Source: Nonomuraea sp. PA05
Lineage (GTDB): Bacteria; Actinomycetota; Actinomycetes; Streptosporangiales; Streptosporangiaceae
Length of the DNA stretch: 64,000 nucleotides
NCBI RefSeq assembly: GCF_008086045.1
Contig: NZ_VSEY01000012.1
Coordinates: 186,001-250,000 of the forward strand
Reading direction: 5' to 3'
The notes beneath the pieces were generated by a model, which had not been told where the DNA came from, did not search any database, and worked only from the letters and a program-made list of their open reading frames with translations. Each line of letters starts with the position of its first letter. Position 1 is the stretch's first letter. Of this stretch, positions 25,514-35,500 are shown in pieces. The position numbers and the translations under genes were made by a program.

Positions 25514-26467
25514 ATGCGGGTCGTGATGTTCGGCTACCAGACCTGGGGTCATCGCACGCTCCAGGCACTTCTGGATTCCGCGCACGAGGTCGTGCTGGTG
25601 GTCACGCACCCCAGGAGCGAGCACGCCTACGAGAGGATCTGGAGCGACTCGGTGGCCGAGCTGGCACTGGCGCACGACGTCCCCGTGCTGCTGCGCAACC
25701 GGCCCGACGACGAGGAGCTCATGGCCCGGCTGAAGGAGGCCGAGCCGGACCTCATCGTCGCCAACAACTGGCGGACCTGGATCCCGCCGGAGATCTTCAA
25801 CCTCCCCCGCCACGGCACCCTCAACGTGCACGACTCGCTGCTGCCCGCCTACGCCGGCTTCTCCCCGCTGATCTGGGCGCTGATCAACGGCGAGCAGGAG
25901 GTCGGGGTCACCGCGCACATGATGGACGAGGAGCTGGACGCCGGCGACATCGTCGTGCAGCGGGCCGTGCCCGTCGGCCAGAAGGACACCGCCACCGACC
26001 TGTTCCACCGCACGGTCGACCTGATCGCGCCGATCGTCACCGAGGCCCTCGACCTCATCGCCTCGGGCCGGACCGCCTGGACGCCGCAGGACAGGTCGAA
26101 GGCCAGCTTCTTCCACAAGCGCTCGATCGAGGACAGCAACATCGACTGGAACTGGCCGGCCGAGGACATCGAGCGCCTGGTCCGCGCCCAGTCCGACCCG
26201 TATCCGAACGCCTTCACGCACTACCGGGGCGAGCGGATCCGGGTGCTCAAGGCGTCGGTGTCGCGGGGGATCTACGGGGGCACGCCGGGGCGGGTGTTCA
26301 TCCGCGAGGGCGACGGGGTGGTGATCGTCGCGGGCGCCGACGCCCGTCGCGGGCGCAGCCACGGGCTGGTGATCGAGCGCGTCCGTACGGAGGACGGCAC
26401 GAGCCTGCCCGCCACCGAGGTGTTCAGGACCATGGGCGGCTACCTGACCCGCCACCCCGCCACCTGA
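25514..26467 (+). CDS. cchA: N5-hydroxyornithine formyltransferase
   Basis: 317 residues, methionyl-tRNA formyltransferase-like. Transfers a formyl group from N10-formyl-tetrahydrofolate to N5-hydroxyornithine. The fold is shown by MRVVMFGYQTWGHRTLQALL, the catalytic Asn-His-Asp set in DLIVANNWRTWIP, LNVHDSLLPAYAGFSPLIWALINGE and MMDEELDAGDIV, and a C-terminal domain (PYPNAFTHYRGERIRVL ... GTPGRVF). A ribosome site AGGAGG precedes the ATG. Expression is expected to be iron-repressed through the two upstream boxes. It is followed by a strong hairpin. Confidence 0.93.
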   Translation: MRVVMFGYQTWGHRTLQALLDSAHEVVLVVTHPRSEHAYERIWSDSVAELALAHDVPVLLRNRPDDEELMARLKEAEPDLIVANNWRTWIPPEIFNLPRHGTLNVHDSLLPAYAGFSPLIWALINGEQEVGVTAHMMDEELDAGDIVVQRAVPVGQKDTATDLFHRTVDLIAPIVTEALDLIASGRTAWTPQDRSKASFFHKRSIEDSNIDWNWPAEDIERLVRAQSDPYPNAFTHYRGERIRVLKASVSRGIYGGTPGRVFIREGDGVVIVAGADARRGRSHGLVIERVRTEDGTSLPATEVFRTMGGYLTRHPAT

Positions 26468-26471
26468 GAGC

Positions 26472-26506
26472 CGCGCGGCGGCCCGACGGCCCCGGGCCGC
26501 CGCGCG
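26472..26506. terminator. Bidirectional terminator hairpin
   Basis: A perfect 13-bp inverted repeat (CGCGCGGCGGCCC / GGGCCGCCGCGCG) with a 9-base loop between the convergent formyltransferase and esterase genes. Confidence 0.85.
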
Positions 26507-26510
26507 CCAC

Positions 26511-27599
26511 CTAGGCGTCGCCCGTGAGTACCCAGGCGACGTCCCGCAGCAGCGCGTGCCGCCAGGCCGCCCGATCGTGCCCCGAGGGCGAGCGCGACAC
26601 CCGCACCGTCGCGCCCGCCTGCCCGGCCAGGCTCTCGACCAGCTCGCAGTGCGGCAACATCCGCCCCTCGTGCTCCCCCACGTCGAACGCCACCCGCAAC
26701 CCGGACAAGTCAGGCCGCTCCCGCAGGCGTGCCGCGACGGCGCCACCGGCCGGGCCGTCCATCGGGTCAGCCAGGCCGGCGACGCCTGGCCCCCACCAGA
26801 ACGACGGCGACTGGCAGGCGAGCCCCGTGACCAGCCCGGGAAACTCCAGCGCCGCGTACATCGCGCTCAGCCCGCCGAGGCTCTGCCCCGCGACCACCAT
26901 CCGCGGCAGCGAGGCGGGCACCCCGCAGCCCGCCACCAGCGGCAGCAATTCGTCCCTGATCGCCTCCCACAGCTCGGGCCTGCACGCGAACTCGGCCTCC
27001 CTGTCCCTGGCGGGCACGAAGACGAGCGTGACGGGAGGCAGGTCCCCCGCGGCGACGGCCGAGTCGAACGCGGTCATGGCGGGGTGCAGGTACAGCCAGT
27101 CGTCCCCGTCCAGCAGCAGCACGACCGGCCCGCCGCCGCCCGCCGGGTGCACGCGCACGCTGCGCCGCCCGCCGAGCCGTTCGCTGGTCCAGCGCAGGCG
27201 GGCGGGCGGGAGCGGCAGGACGTCGGCGGCGCCGACGGCGGCCCAGTGCGGCTGCGGCGGCGCGTCGGGGGCGGCGGCGATGGACAGGTCGCCGCCCGCG
27301 CCCACCGGGTTGAGCGGGTCGGCGCAGGCGGCGTCTCCGGCGCGCAGGCGGTAGGTGACCCGCAGCCGCGCGGGCACCGCCACCTCGGCGTACCAGCAGT
27401 CCGTGTCGCCCCACCGGCGCAGCGGGACGGGCGGCGACCAGCTCTCGAAGTCGAGAGTCGCGGATGATCCGCGCCACAGGAACAGCGCCGTCCAGCCGCC
27501 CGCGCCGTCGGGCGCCCACGCGGGTGAGGCCGCGGCCGCCCAGAACGCGTCGGTGCCCGGTTCGCCGGGTAAGTCGAATTCGGCGAAGGTGTCGTGCAT
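26511..27599 (-). CDS. cchJ: Siderophore esterase, enterochelin-esterase family
   Basis: 362 residues, Fes/IroD-type alpha/beta hydrolase with an N-terminal beta domain (MHDTFAEFDLPGEPGTDAFWAAA ... LFLWRGSS). The catalytic part has the elbow MVVAGQSLGGLSAMYAAL (Ser in GQSLGG), an Asp in AFDVGEHEG and a His in RSPSGHDRAAW. In the coelichelin cluster the matching enzyme is thought to release the peptide from the NRPS, which lacks a thioesterase, or to hydrolyse the iron complex. The ATG at 27599 with AAGGACGGG upstream is preferred; a TTG at 27632 would lie inside the iron box. Confidence 0.88.
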   Translation of the reverse strand: MHDTFAEFDLPGEPGTDAFWAAAASPAWAPDGAGGWTALFLWRGSSATLDFESWSPPVPLRRWGDTDCWYAEVAVPARLRVTYRLRAGDAACADPLNPVGAGGDLSIAAAPDAPPQPHWAAVGAADVLPLPPARLRWTSERLGGRRSVRVHPAGGGGPVVLLLDGDDWLYLHPAMTAFDSAVAAGDLPPVTLVFVPARDREAEFACRPELWEAIRDELLPLVAGCGVPASLPRMVVAGQSLGGLSAMYAALEFPGLVTGLACQSPSFWWGPGVAGLADPMDGPAGGAVAARLRERPDLSGLRVAFDVGEHEGRMLPHCELVESLAGQAGATVRVSRSPSGHDRAAWRHALLRDVAWVLTGDA

Positions 27600-27629
27600 G
27601 CGGCCCGTCCTTACGGTCGTAGCGTTAAG

Positions 27630-27648
27630 CAAGGTTAGCCTTACCTAA
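27630..27648. promoter_or_regulatory. Iron box (IdeR/DmdR operator)
   Basis: CAAGGTTAGCCTTACCTAA, a 19-bp site close to the consensus, lies between the divergent esterase and ABC exporter genes. It should place the esterase on one side and the exporter-NRPS-exporter operon on the other under iron repression. Confidence 0.88.
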
Positions 27649-27681
27649 TATCAGCATGTTACGGTTTCCCTGGCTCGGCGA

Positions 27682-29568
27682 GTGTGCAGCGGACAGCGAG
27701 GGACTCCGGATGCTCTACCAGGCAACGACTGTGACGACGCCCCCGTGGCGATCACCGGTGGCGCCGTCCGCCGCGGCGTGGATGTGAGCGCCGTAGAGAC
27801 CCGGGCCCCGGCGATCCTGGCCACGGCGAGCGGCCGCGAGGCCACCCGCTGGGTCGTCGCCGCCTGCCGTGAGGCCCCGTGGCTGACGGCCGCCGCCGCG
27901 CTCACCACGGTCGCCGGCGCGGCGCTCCAGGTGCTGCCCCTGCTGCTGCTCGGCCGGGTGGTGGACGGGGTGACGGCGGGCGAGCCGCAGTCGATCCTGG
28001 TCACGATCGGGGTGCTGCTGGTCGCTGCCGCGCTGCTCGGGGCGGCGGCCACCGCGGCGTCGGCGTACCTGATCGGGCGGCTCGGCGCGGAAATGCTGGC
28101 GCGGTTGCGGGAAGGCGCCGTACGGGCCGTGCTCGGCATGCCGAGCGCCCGGATCGAGCAGGTCGGGCACGGCGACGTGCTGTCCAGGGTCGGCGACGAC
28201 GTGGCCGTGGTGTCGAAGGGCATCCGGCAGGCCGTGCCCACGGTGCTGTCCTCGGGGGTGCTGGTCGCGGTCGCCACGGTGGGCATGTTCGGGCTGGACT
28301 GGCGGCTCGGGCTGGCGGGCGCGGGGGCGCTGCCCGCGTACGCGCTGGCGCTGCGCTGGTACCTGCCCCGCTCCGCGCCGCTCTACCGGGCGCAGCGGGA
28401 GGCCCAGGCCGACCGCGCGCAGGCGCTGATCAGCGGGCTGAACGGGATCGACACCGTGCGCGCCTACCGGCTGGAGGGCGTCTTCCGCGAGCGGGTCGCC
28501 CGCGAGTCGTGGCGGGTGCGCGATCTCGGCATCGAGGTGTTCCGCTTCTTCGGCCGGTTCGTCGGCAGGGAGAACCGGGCCGAGTTCATCGGGCTGGTCC
28601 TGATCATCGTGACGGGGTACGTGCTGCTGGAGGCCGGCGCCGTCACCCTGGGCGAGGCGTCGGTGGCGCCGCTGCTGTTCCACCGGCTGTTCAACCCCCT
28701 GGGCGCCATCATGTTCACCTTCGACGAGGCGCAGAAGGCGGGCGCGAGCCTGACCCGGCTGGTCGGGGTGCTGAGCGAGTCCACCGAGGAGCGGCTGGTG
28801 GGCGAGGCGGCCGTCACGCCGGCGGGCGCCGGGCCGTACCCCGTGAAGGTGGAGGGGCTGACGTTCGGCTACCCCGGGTCCGAGCGTCCGGTCCTGCTGG
28901 ACGTGGACCTGGAGATCCCGGCGGGCCGTTCGCTCGCGCTGGTGGGCGCGACCGGCGCGGGCAAGTCGACGCTGGCGGCGCTGATCGCGGGCATCGGCAC
29001 CCCGCAGGCCGGGTCGGTGCGCATCGGCTCGACCGACCTGGCCGACCTGGACGAGGCAGGGGCGCGTGTCCTGGCGAGCATCCTGACGCAGGAGACGCAC
29101 GTGTTCTCCGGCTCGCTCGCCGACGACCTGCGGCTGGCCGCGCCGGAGGCGACGGACGCCGAGTTGTGGGACGCGCTGCGCACGGCGGGCGCGGGCACGT
29201 GGGCCGCGGCGCTGCCCGGCGGGCTGGACACGGTGGTCGGCGAGGGCGGCGAGCGGCTGGACGGCACCAGGGTCGCGCAGCTCGCGCTGGCCCGGCTGGT
29301 CCTGGGCCGGGCGCCGGTGGTGGTGCTGGACGAGTCGACCGCGGAGGCGGGCAGCCAGGGCGCCGCCGAGCTGGAGCGGGCCGTGCTGGCGGCGTGCCGG
29401 GGGCGTACCGCGCTGTTCGTGGCGCACCGGCTGACGCAGGCGATGGCGGCCGACCGCATCGCCGTGCTGGACGCGGGCCGCGTGGTGGAACAGGGAACGC
29501 ATGAGGAGCTCGTCGCCCTGGACGGCCGCTACGCGCGGCTGTGGCGGGCGTGGCGAGACGCCGGCTAG
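27682..29568 (+). CDS. ABC exporter half-subunit with degenerate signature motif
   Basis: Up to 628 residues: six membrane helices (from WLTAAAALTTVAGAALQVLPLLLLG to about residue 340) then an ATPase domain. Walker A GATGAGKST (about 421-430), Walker B VVVLDEST with the catalytic Glu, and H-loop VAHRLTQAM are intact. The signature LSGGQ is replaced by LDGTR (in ERLDGTRVAQLALARL). It is expected to pair with the second ABC half-subunit after the NRPS to export the siderophore; position matches cchI of coelichelin clusters. The start is uncertain: GTG 27682, GTG 27745 or GTG 27778 are possible. It ends 27 bases before the NRPS start. Confidence 0.88.
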   Translation: MCSGQRGTPDALPGNDCDDAPVAITGGAVRRGVDVSAVETRAPAILATASGREATRWVVAACREAPWLTAAAALTTVAGAALQVLPLLLLGRVVDGVTAGEPQSILVTIGVLLVAAALLGAAATAASAYLIGRLGAEMLARLREGAVRAVLGMPSARIEQVGHGDVLSRVGDDVAVVSKGIRQAVPTVLSSGVLVAVATVGMFGLDWRLGLAGAGALPAYALALRWYLPRSAPLYRAQREAQADRAQALISGLNGIDTVRAYRLEGVFRERVARESWRVRDLGIEVFRFFGRFVGRENRAEFIGLVLIIVTGYVLLEAGAVTLGEASVAPLLFHRLFNPLGAIMFTFDEAQKAGASLTRLVGVLSESTEERLVGEAAVTPAGAGPYPVKVEGLTFGYPGSERPVLLDVDLEIPAGRSLALVGATGAGKSTLAALIAGIGTPQAGSVRIGSTDLADLDEAGARVLASILTQETHVFSGSLADDLRLAAPEATDAELWDALRTAGAGTWAAALPGGLDTVVGEGGERLDGTRVAQLALARLVLGRAPVVVLDESTAEAGSQGAAELERAVLAACRGRTALFVAHRLTQAMAADRIAVLDAGRVVEQGTHEELVALDGRYARLWRAWRDAG

Positions 29569-29595
29569 GCGATCAGATGGAGGTTACCGAAAGGG

Positions 29596-32500
29596 ATGGC
29601 TGAGTCTGCGATGTTGGAACCAAGCGCTCGTCTCGTCACGCTTTCTTCCGCACGGCTGGCCGGCCTGCGCCGGCGGATCGGCGAACATCCCGACAGGACC
29701 CTGGCGGAAGCGTGCGCCATCGGGCTGGCGTACTGGGCGGGCCGCGCCCCTGACGGCCTGGCCCCCGGCACGCTCTTCACCGACGTGATCGGCTGGGCGG
29801 GCGGCGGCGGGCGCGCGCCCGCGGGCTGGGAGGTGGCCGACGACGGGCGGAGCATCGCCGTCCCCGAGGGCGTGGCGGCGGCCGACGCGCAGCTCGCGCT
29901 GGACGACCTGGCCGACTTCCCCGACCGGCCGCTCGGCACCATCGCCCCGTCCAGCCTGGCGGACCGGCTGCGCACCCTGGCGGAGTGGAACGACACCAGG
30001 GCAGAGCGGGACCGCCCGACCATCGTGGAGCTGTTCCGCGAGCAGGTGCGGGCCAGGCCGGACGCCGTCGCCGTCGTGGACGAGCACCGCTCGCTGACCT
30101 ACCGCGAGACCTCCGCCCTGGCGAGCCAGCTCGCCCGGCACCTGATCGGCCGCGGGCTCACCGCCGAGCAGGTCGTCGGCATCTCGCTGGAGCGCTCTGC
30201 CGACATGGTGATCGGCCTGCTGGGCGTGCTCATGGCCGGGTGCGCGTTCGTGCCGCTCGACCCGCGCTGGCCGGCCGCGCGCCGGGCGGTGGTCATCGCA
30301 GACGCCGGGCTCGTCGCGCAGCTCAACCGCACGGGCGAGCACGCCGGGGGCGAGCCGGAGGCGGTGGCCGTCGATCTCGCCGGCTGGCGGTACGGCTCCT
30401 ACCCCGCCGAGGACCCGGAGGTCGCCATCGCCGGGCCCGCCCTGGCCTACGTGATCTTCACGTCGGGTTCGACGGGACGGCCCAAGGGCGCGATGATCCG
30501 GCACGAGGCGATCAGCGAGCGGCTGCTGTGGCAGGCCGGCGAGATCCTGCGCTTCGGCACCGACGACGCGGCGCTGTTCAAGGCGCCGCTGTCGTTCGAC
30601 ATCTCCATCAACGAGATCTTCCTGCCGCTGGTGCGCGGCGGCAGGCTGGTGGTGCTGCGGCCCGGCGGCGAACGCGACCCGCACCACCTGCTGAGCGTGA
30701 TCGCCGAGCAGCGCGTCACGTTCACCTACCTCGTGTCGTCCATGCTGGACGTGCTGCTGGAGATGGCGGGCGACTCCGGGCGGCTGGACAGCCTGCGGCA
30801 CGTGTGGTGCGGCGGCGAGGTGCTCACCCCCGAGCTGTACGAGCGGTTCCGCAAGCTGCTCGGCATCCCCCTCTACCACGGCTACGGCCCGGCGGAGACG
30901 ACGATCGGCGTCTCGCACGTGATCTACCGGGGCGCGGCGGAGCGCCTGACCACCTCGATCGGCAAGGCCAACCCCAACACCGAGCTGTACGTGCTGGACG
31001 ACGAGCTGCGCCCGGTCCCTGTCGGGGTCGGCGGCGAGCTGTACGTGGGCGGCTTCCTCCTGGGGCGCGGCTACGTCGGCGCGCCCGGCCTGACCTCCTC
31101 CCGTTTCGTGGCCAACCCCTTCGCGCCGGACGGCTCCCGCCTCTACCGGACCGGCGACCTGGCGCGCTTCACCCCGGACGGTTCGCTGGACTTCCTCGGC
31201 CGGGCCGACAACCAGATCAAGATCCGCGGCATGCGGCTGGAGCTGGAGGACGTCGAGGCCGGGCTCACCGAGCATCCGGGCGTGCGCCACGCGTGCGTCG
31301 TGGCGAAGAAGAACACCGCCGGCGGCACCTATCTGGTGGGCTACGTGATCCCGGCGGCGGGCAGCGAGGGCCTGCGTCCTGACGAGGTCACCACCTGGGC
31401 CGCGGCGAACATGGTCGACTACATGGTGCCCGCGCACGTCGTGGTGATGACGGCGTTCCCGCTCACCGAGAACGGCAAGCTGGACCGGCGCGCGCTGCCC
31501 GAGCCGCCGGCCGTCACCGGCCCGATCACCGCACCCGTCACCGAGGAGGAGCGGGTGGTGTGCGCGGCGGTCGCGTCCGTGCTGGGTCTGGACAGAGTGG
31601 GTGTGGACGGCAACTTCTTCCAGCTCGGCGGCGACAGCCTGCTGGCGATCTCGCTGCTGGGCGCGCTGCGCGAGGCGGGCCTGCACGTCACCGCGACGGA
31701 GATCTTCACCAGCGTCACCATCGGCGCGCTGGCGGCGGTGGCCAGGCGCGAGGACGACTCCGCCACCGACCACGAGGACGTCGCGACCGGCCCCGTCACG
31801 GGCTCGCCCATCGTGCGCTGGCTCGGCGAGACCACCGAAGCGGTGGACGGCTTCGCCCAGTCGGTCGTGCTGAACACCCCGGCGGACCTGACGGCCGAGG
31901 CGCTCGGCGAGATCCTCGCCGCCGTGGCCAGGCGGCACGACATGCTGCGGGCCAGGCTGACGCGCGGCGACCGCTGGGGCTTCGACGTCCCGGAGGCCGG
32001 TGGGGCGGCGGCCAGGTGGCAGGAGAGCGACCGGCCGCTCGGCGAGTGCGCCGGCCTCGCCGTCTCCGCCCTGGATCCGGACGGCGGCACGATGCTGGCC
32101 GCCGTCTGGCGGCGCGCGGCCCGGCAGCTCGTCGTGGCGGCGCACCACGTGGTGATCGACGGCGTGTCCTGGCGGATCCTGATGGACGACCTCTCCACGG
32201 CGTGGCGGCAGCTCACGTCGGGCGCGCCGATCGAGCTGCCCCCGGTGCGCACGTCGTTCCGGCGCTGGACGCAGTTGCTGGAGGGGACGCCGTTCGACGC
32301 GGACCTCGCCCACTACCGGCGTCCCCTTCCCGCCGAGGACCGGCCGGTCGGCAGGCGCCCGTTGTCCGGAGCCGACACCGTCGCCCGCGAGCGGGTGCGC
32401 GTCGTCACCGCCGGGCCCGAGGTCACCGCGGCGCTGCTGGGCGAGATCCCCGCCCGGTTCCACGCCGGGGTGAACGACGTGCTGCTGACCGCGCTGGCCG

Positions 32501-35500
32501 TCGCCCTCGCCCGGTGGCGGCGCGACCTGGGGCAGGATCAGACGTTCGCGCACATCGAGCTGGAGGGGCACGGCAGGGAGGCGCGGCACGTGGCGCGGCA
32601 CGTGGCGGGGCCCGAGCCGGACCTGTCGCGGACCGTCGGCTGGTTCACCACGCTGTTCCCGGTGGTCGTGGACCCCGGCGCGGCGGCCGACCTCACCGAT
32701 CCCGGCTACCTGGCCGCCGCGCTGAAGGCGGTCAAGGAGGACCTCGCCCGGGTGCCGGGCAACGGCCTGTCCTACGGCGTGCTGCGCTACCTGGCCGGCG
32801 CCGCGTTCGACGCGCCCGCGCCGCAGGTGCTCTTCAACTACCTGGGCCGCTTCGAGGCGGGCACGTCCGGGGATTGGCAGCTCGCGGGCGCCACCGGGCA
32901 GCTCGGCGAGCGGCGCGACCCCGCGATGCGGCTGCCGCGGGCCCTGGAGTTCAACGCGATCGCCGAGCCAGGGCCGACCGGCGCGTACGAGCTGGCCACC
33001 GCCATCTCCTGGCCGGAGGGCGTTTTCAGTGAGGACGACGTCGCCACGATCGGCGCGTACTTCCTGGCCGCCCTCGCGGGCCTGGCCGCGCTCGACCAGG
33101 GCGGCCACTCCCCCAGCGACTTCCGGCCGCTGACCCTGACCCAGGCCGACGTGGACGCCCTCGACGGCCCGGCCCTGCGCGACCTGCTGCCGCTCACCCC
33201 GCTGCAGGAGGGCCTGTACTTCCACTCGGTCTTCGACGACGACTCGGCGGGCAGCTACGTCGAGCAGCAACTGCTGACGCTGGACGGCGACGTGGACGCC
33301 GACCGGCTGGCCGCGGCGGCCACCCGGCTGCTCACCCTCTACCCGAACCTGGCCGCGCGGTTCGTGGCGCTCGACGACGGGCGGGTCATCTCGGTGCTGG
33401 AGAGCGGCGCGGTCGCGCCGTTCAGCACGCTCGACCACCCCGGCATGACGGACGAGGAGATCCGCGACCACGCCGAACGCGACCGCCGCGCCGGATTCGA
33501 CCTGGCCACCGGCCCGCTCATGCGGTACACGCTCATCCGGGCGGCCTCCGGCGGGCACGTCCTCGTGCAGACCGTGCACCACATCATCGCCGACGGCTGG
33601 TCGGTGCCGGCCATGCTGCGCGCGCTGCTGGCCGAGTACCACGCGCCGGGCAGCGTGCGTCCGCTCGGCGGCTTCCCCGCCTACGTGCGGTGGCTCGCCG
33701 GGCGCGACGACGAGGCGAGCGACCGGGTGTGGCGCGAACAGCTCGCGGGCCTGCCCGGCCCCTCGCTGGTCGCCGAGGGTCACACCCCGTCCGGCCGGTA
33801 CGCCGACACCGCCGTGCGCCCGGACCACGACCTCGACGCCGCCGCCCGGTCGGCCGGGGTTCCGCTGAGCGTCGCCGTGCACGCCGCCTGGGCGCTCACC
33901 CTGGGCGGCATCCTGCACAGCCGGGACGTCGTCTTCGGCTCCACCGTGTCAGGGCGGGACGCGCAGGTGCCCGGCATCGAGGACATGGTGGGACTGTTCA
34001 TCAACACGATCCCCGTGCGCGTCCGGTGGGGCGGCGGCACGACGGCGGGTGAGCTGCTCGGGGCGGTGCGGGAGCATCAGAGCGCCGTGCTGCCGCACCA
34101 GCACGTGTCGCTGGCCAGGATCGGGCGGCAGGCCGGGGGCGGGCCGCTGTTCGACACGCTGGTGGTGTTCGACGTGGCCACCGACGTGAGCGGGCTGCGC
34201 GGGGATTCGCTGGCCATCACCGGGGTCGTGAACGAGGGGGCGCCGCACTATCCGCTGACGCTGGTGGTGGAGCGCGCGCCGGACGGGGGCGCGCGGTTCA
34301 ACCTGATCTATGACGGGGAGCTGGCGCGAGAGGCTGACGCGCGGGCGATCCTGGGCACGTTCACGCGTGCGCTGAGCGGGCTGCTCACCCGGCCGGACGA
34401 CCTGGCGGGCGACCTGTCGGGCGGCGACCGGCGGCGGGCCCCGATCGCGGCCCCGATCGCGGCCCCGATCGCGGCCCCGGCGGCGGCGCACGGCGAGTCG
34501 CCCGGCCTCTCCCCGGCGGCGCACGGCGAGTCGCCCGGCCTCTCCCCGGCGACGCTGGGCGGCTTGTTCGACGCCGCCGCACGCAGGAACCCCGCCGCCA
34601 CCGCCGTCACCCAGTGCGCGCTGGACGGCAGCACCCGCTCACTCACCTACGCCGAGCTGGCACAGGCCAAGGACCACCTGGCCGCCGCACTGCGCGCAGC
34701 CGGTGCCGGGCCGGGCGAACGGGTCGCCGTCGCCCTCCCCCGCTCCGCCGAACAGGTCGCCGCGCTGATCGCCGTCGTCACCGCCGGCGCCGCCTACGTC
34801 CCCCTGGACACGGCCTACCCGGACGAACGGCTCCAGTACGTCCTCACCGACGCCGCCCCCCAGGTCATCCTCGTGGACCACCACCAGCGCGACCGCCTCA
34901 CGGAGCTGGCGGCCAGGGCGGGCATCCAGGCCCGCGTGCTCGTCCAAGGAGAAGAACCGCACGCCACCACGGACGGACCGGAGGCCGCCCCGCACGACCC
35001 GGCGTACGTGATCTACACCTCGGGCTCGACGGGCAGGCCCAAGGGCGTCGTCGTCCCGCACTCCAGCGTGCTGGCGCTGCTCGCGAACACCCGCCACGAC
35101 CTGCGGTTCGGCCCGGACGACGTGTGGGTGCAGTTCCACTCCGCCTCCTTCGACTTCGCGGTGTGGGAGCTGTGGGGCGCGCTCGCGCACGGCGGCGAGC
35201 TGCTGGTGCCCGAGTACGGGCTGACCCGCTCCCCCGTCGACTTCCACCGCCTCCTGCGCGAGCGCGGCGTCACCGTGCTCAACCAGACGCCGTCGGCGTT
35301 CTACCAGCTCATCGAGGCCGACCGGCACGCCGGCGAGCCGCTCACCTCGCTGCGCGTGATCGTCTTCGGTGGCGAGGCGCTGGATCTGGGCCGGTTGCGC
35401 GGCTGGGTCGATCGGTACGGCGCCGCCTCGCCTGAGCTGGTCAACATGTACGGCATCACCGAGACCACCGTGCACGTCACCCACCGGGTGCTGACCGGCG

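Noticed and set aside
29584..33918. A 1444-codon open frame on the minus strand opposite the NRPS
   Set aside because: It is a GC-rich antisense shadow: the opposite frame shows clear A, T, E and C domain motifs, whereas this translation is Arg/Gly/His-rich with no family pattern. The same holds for the other long antisense frames opposite the cation ATPase (1853-4315), the second NRPS part (34639-38280) and the LAL gene (17246-20158).
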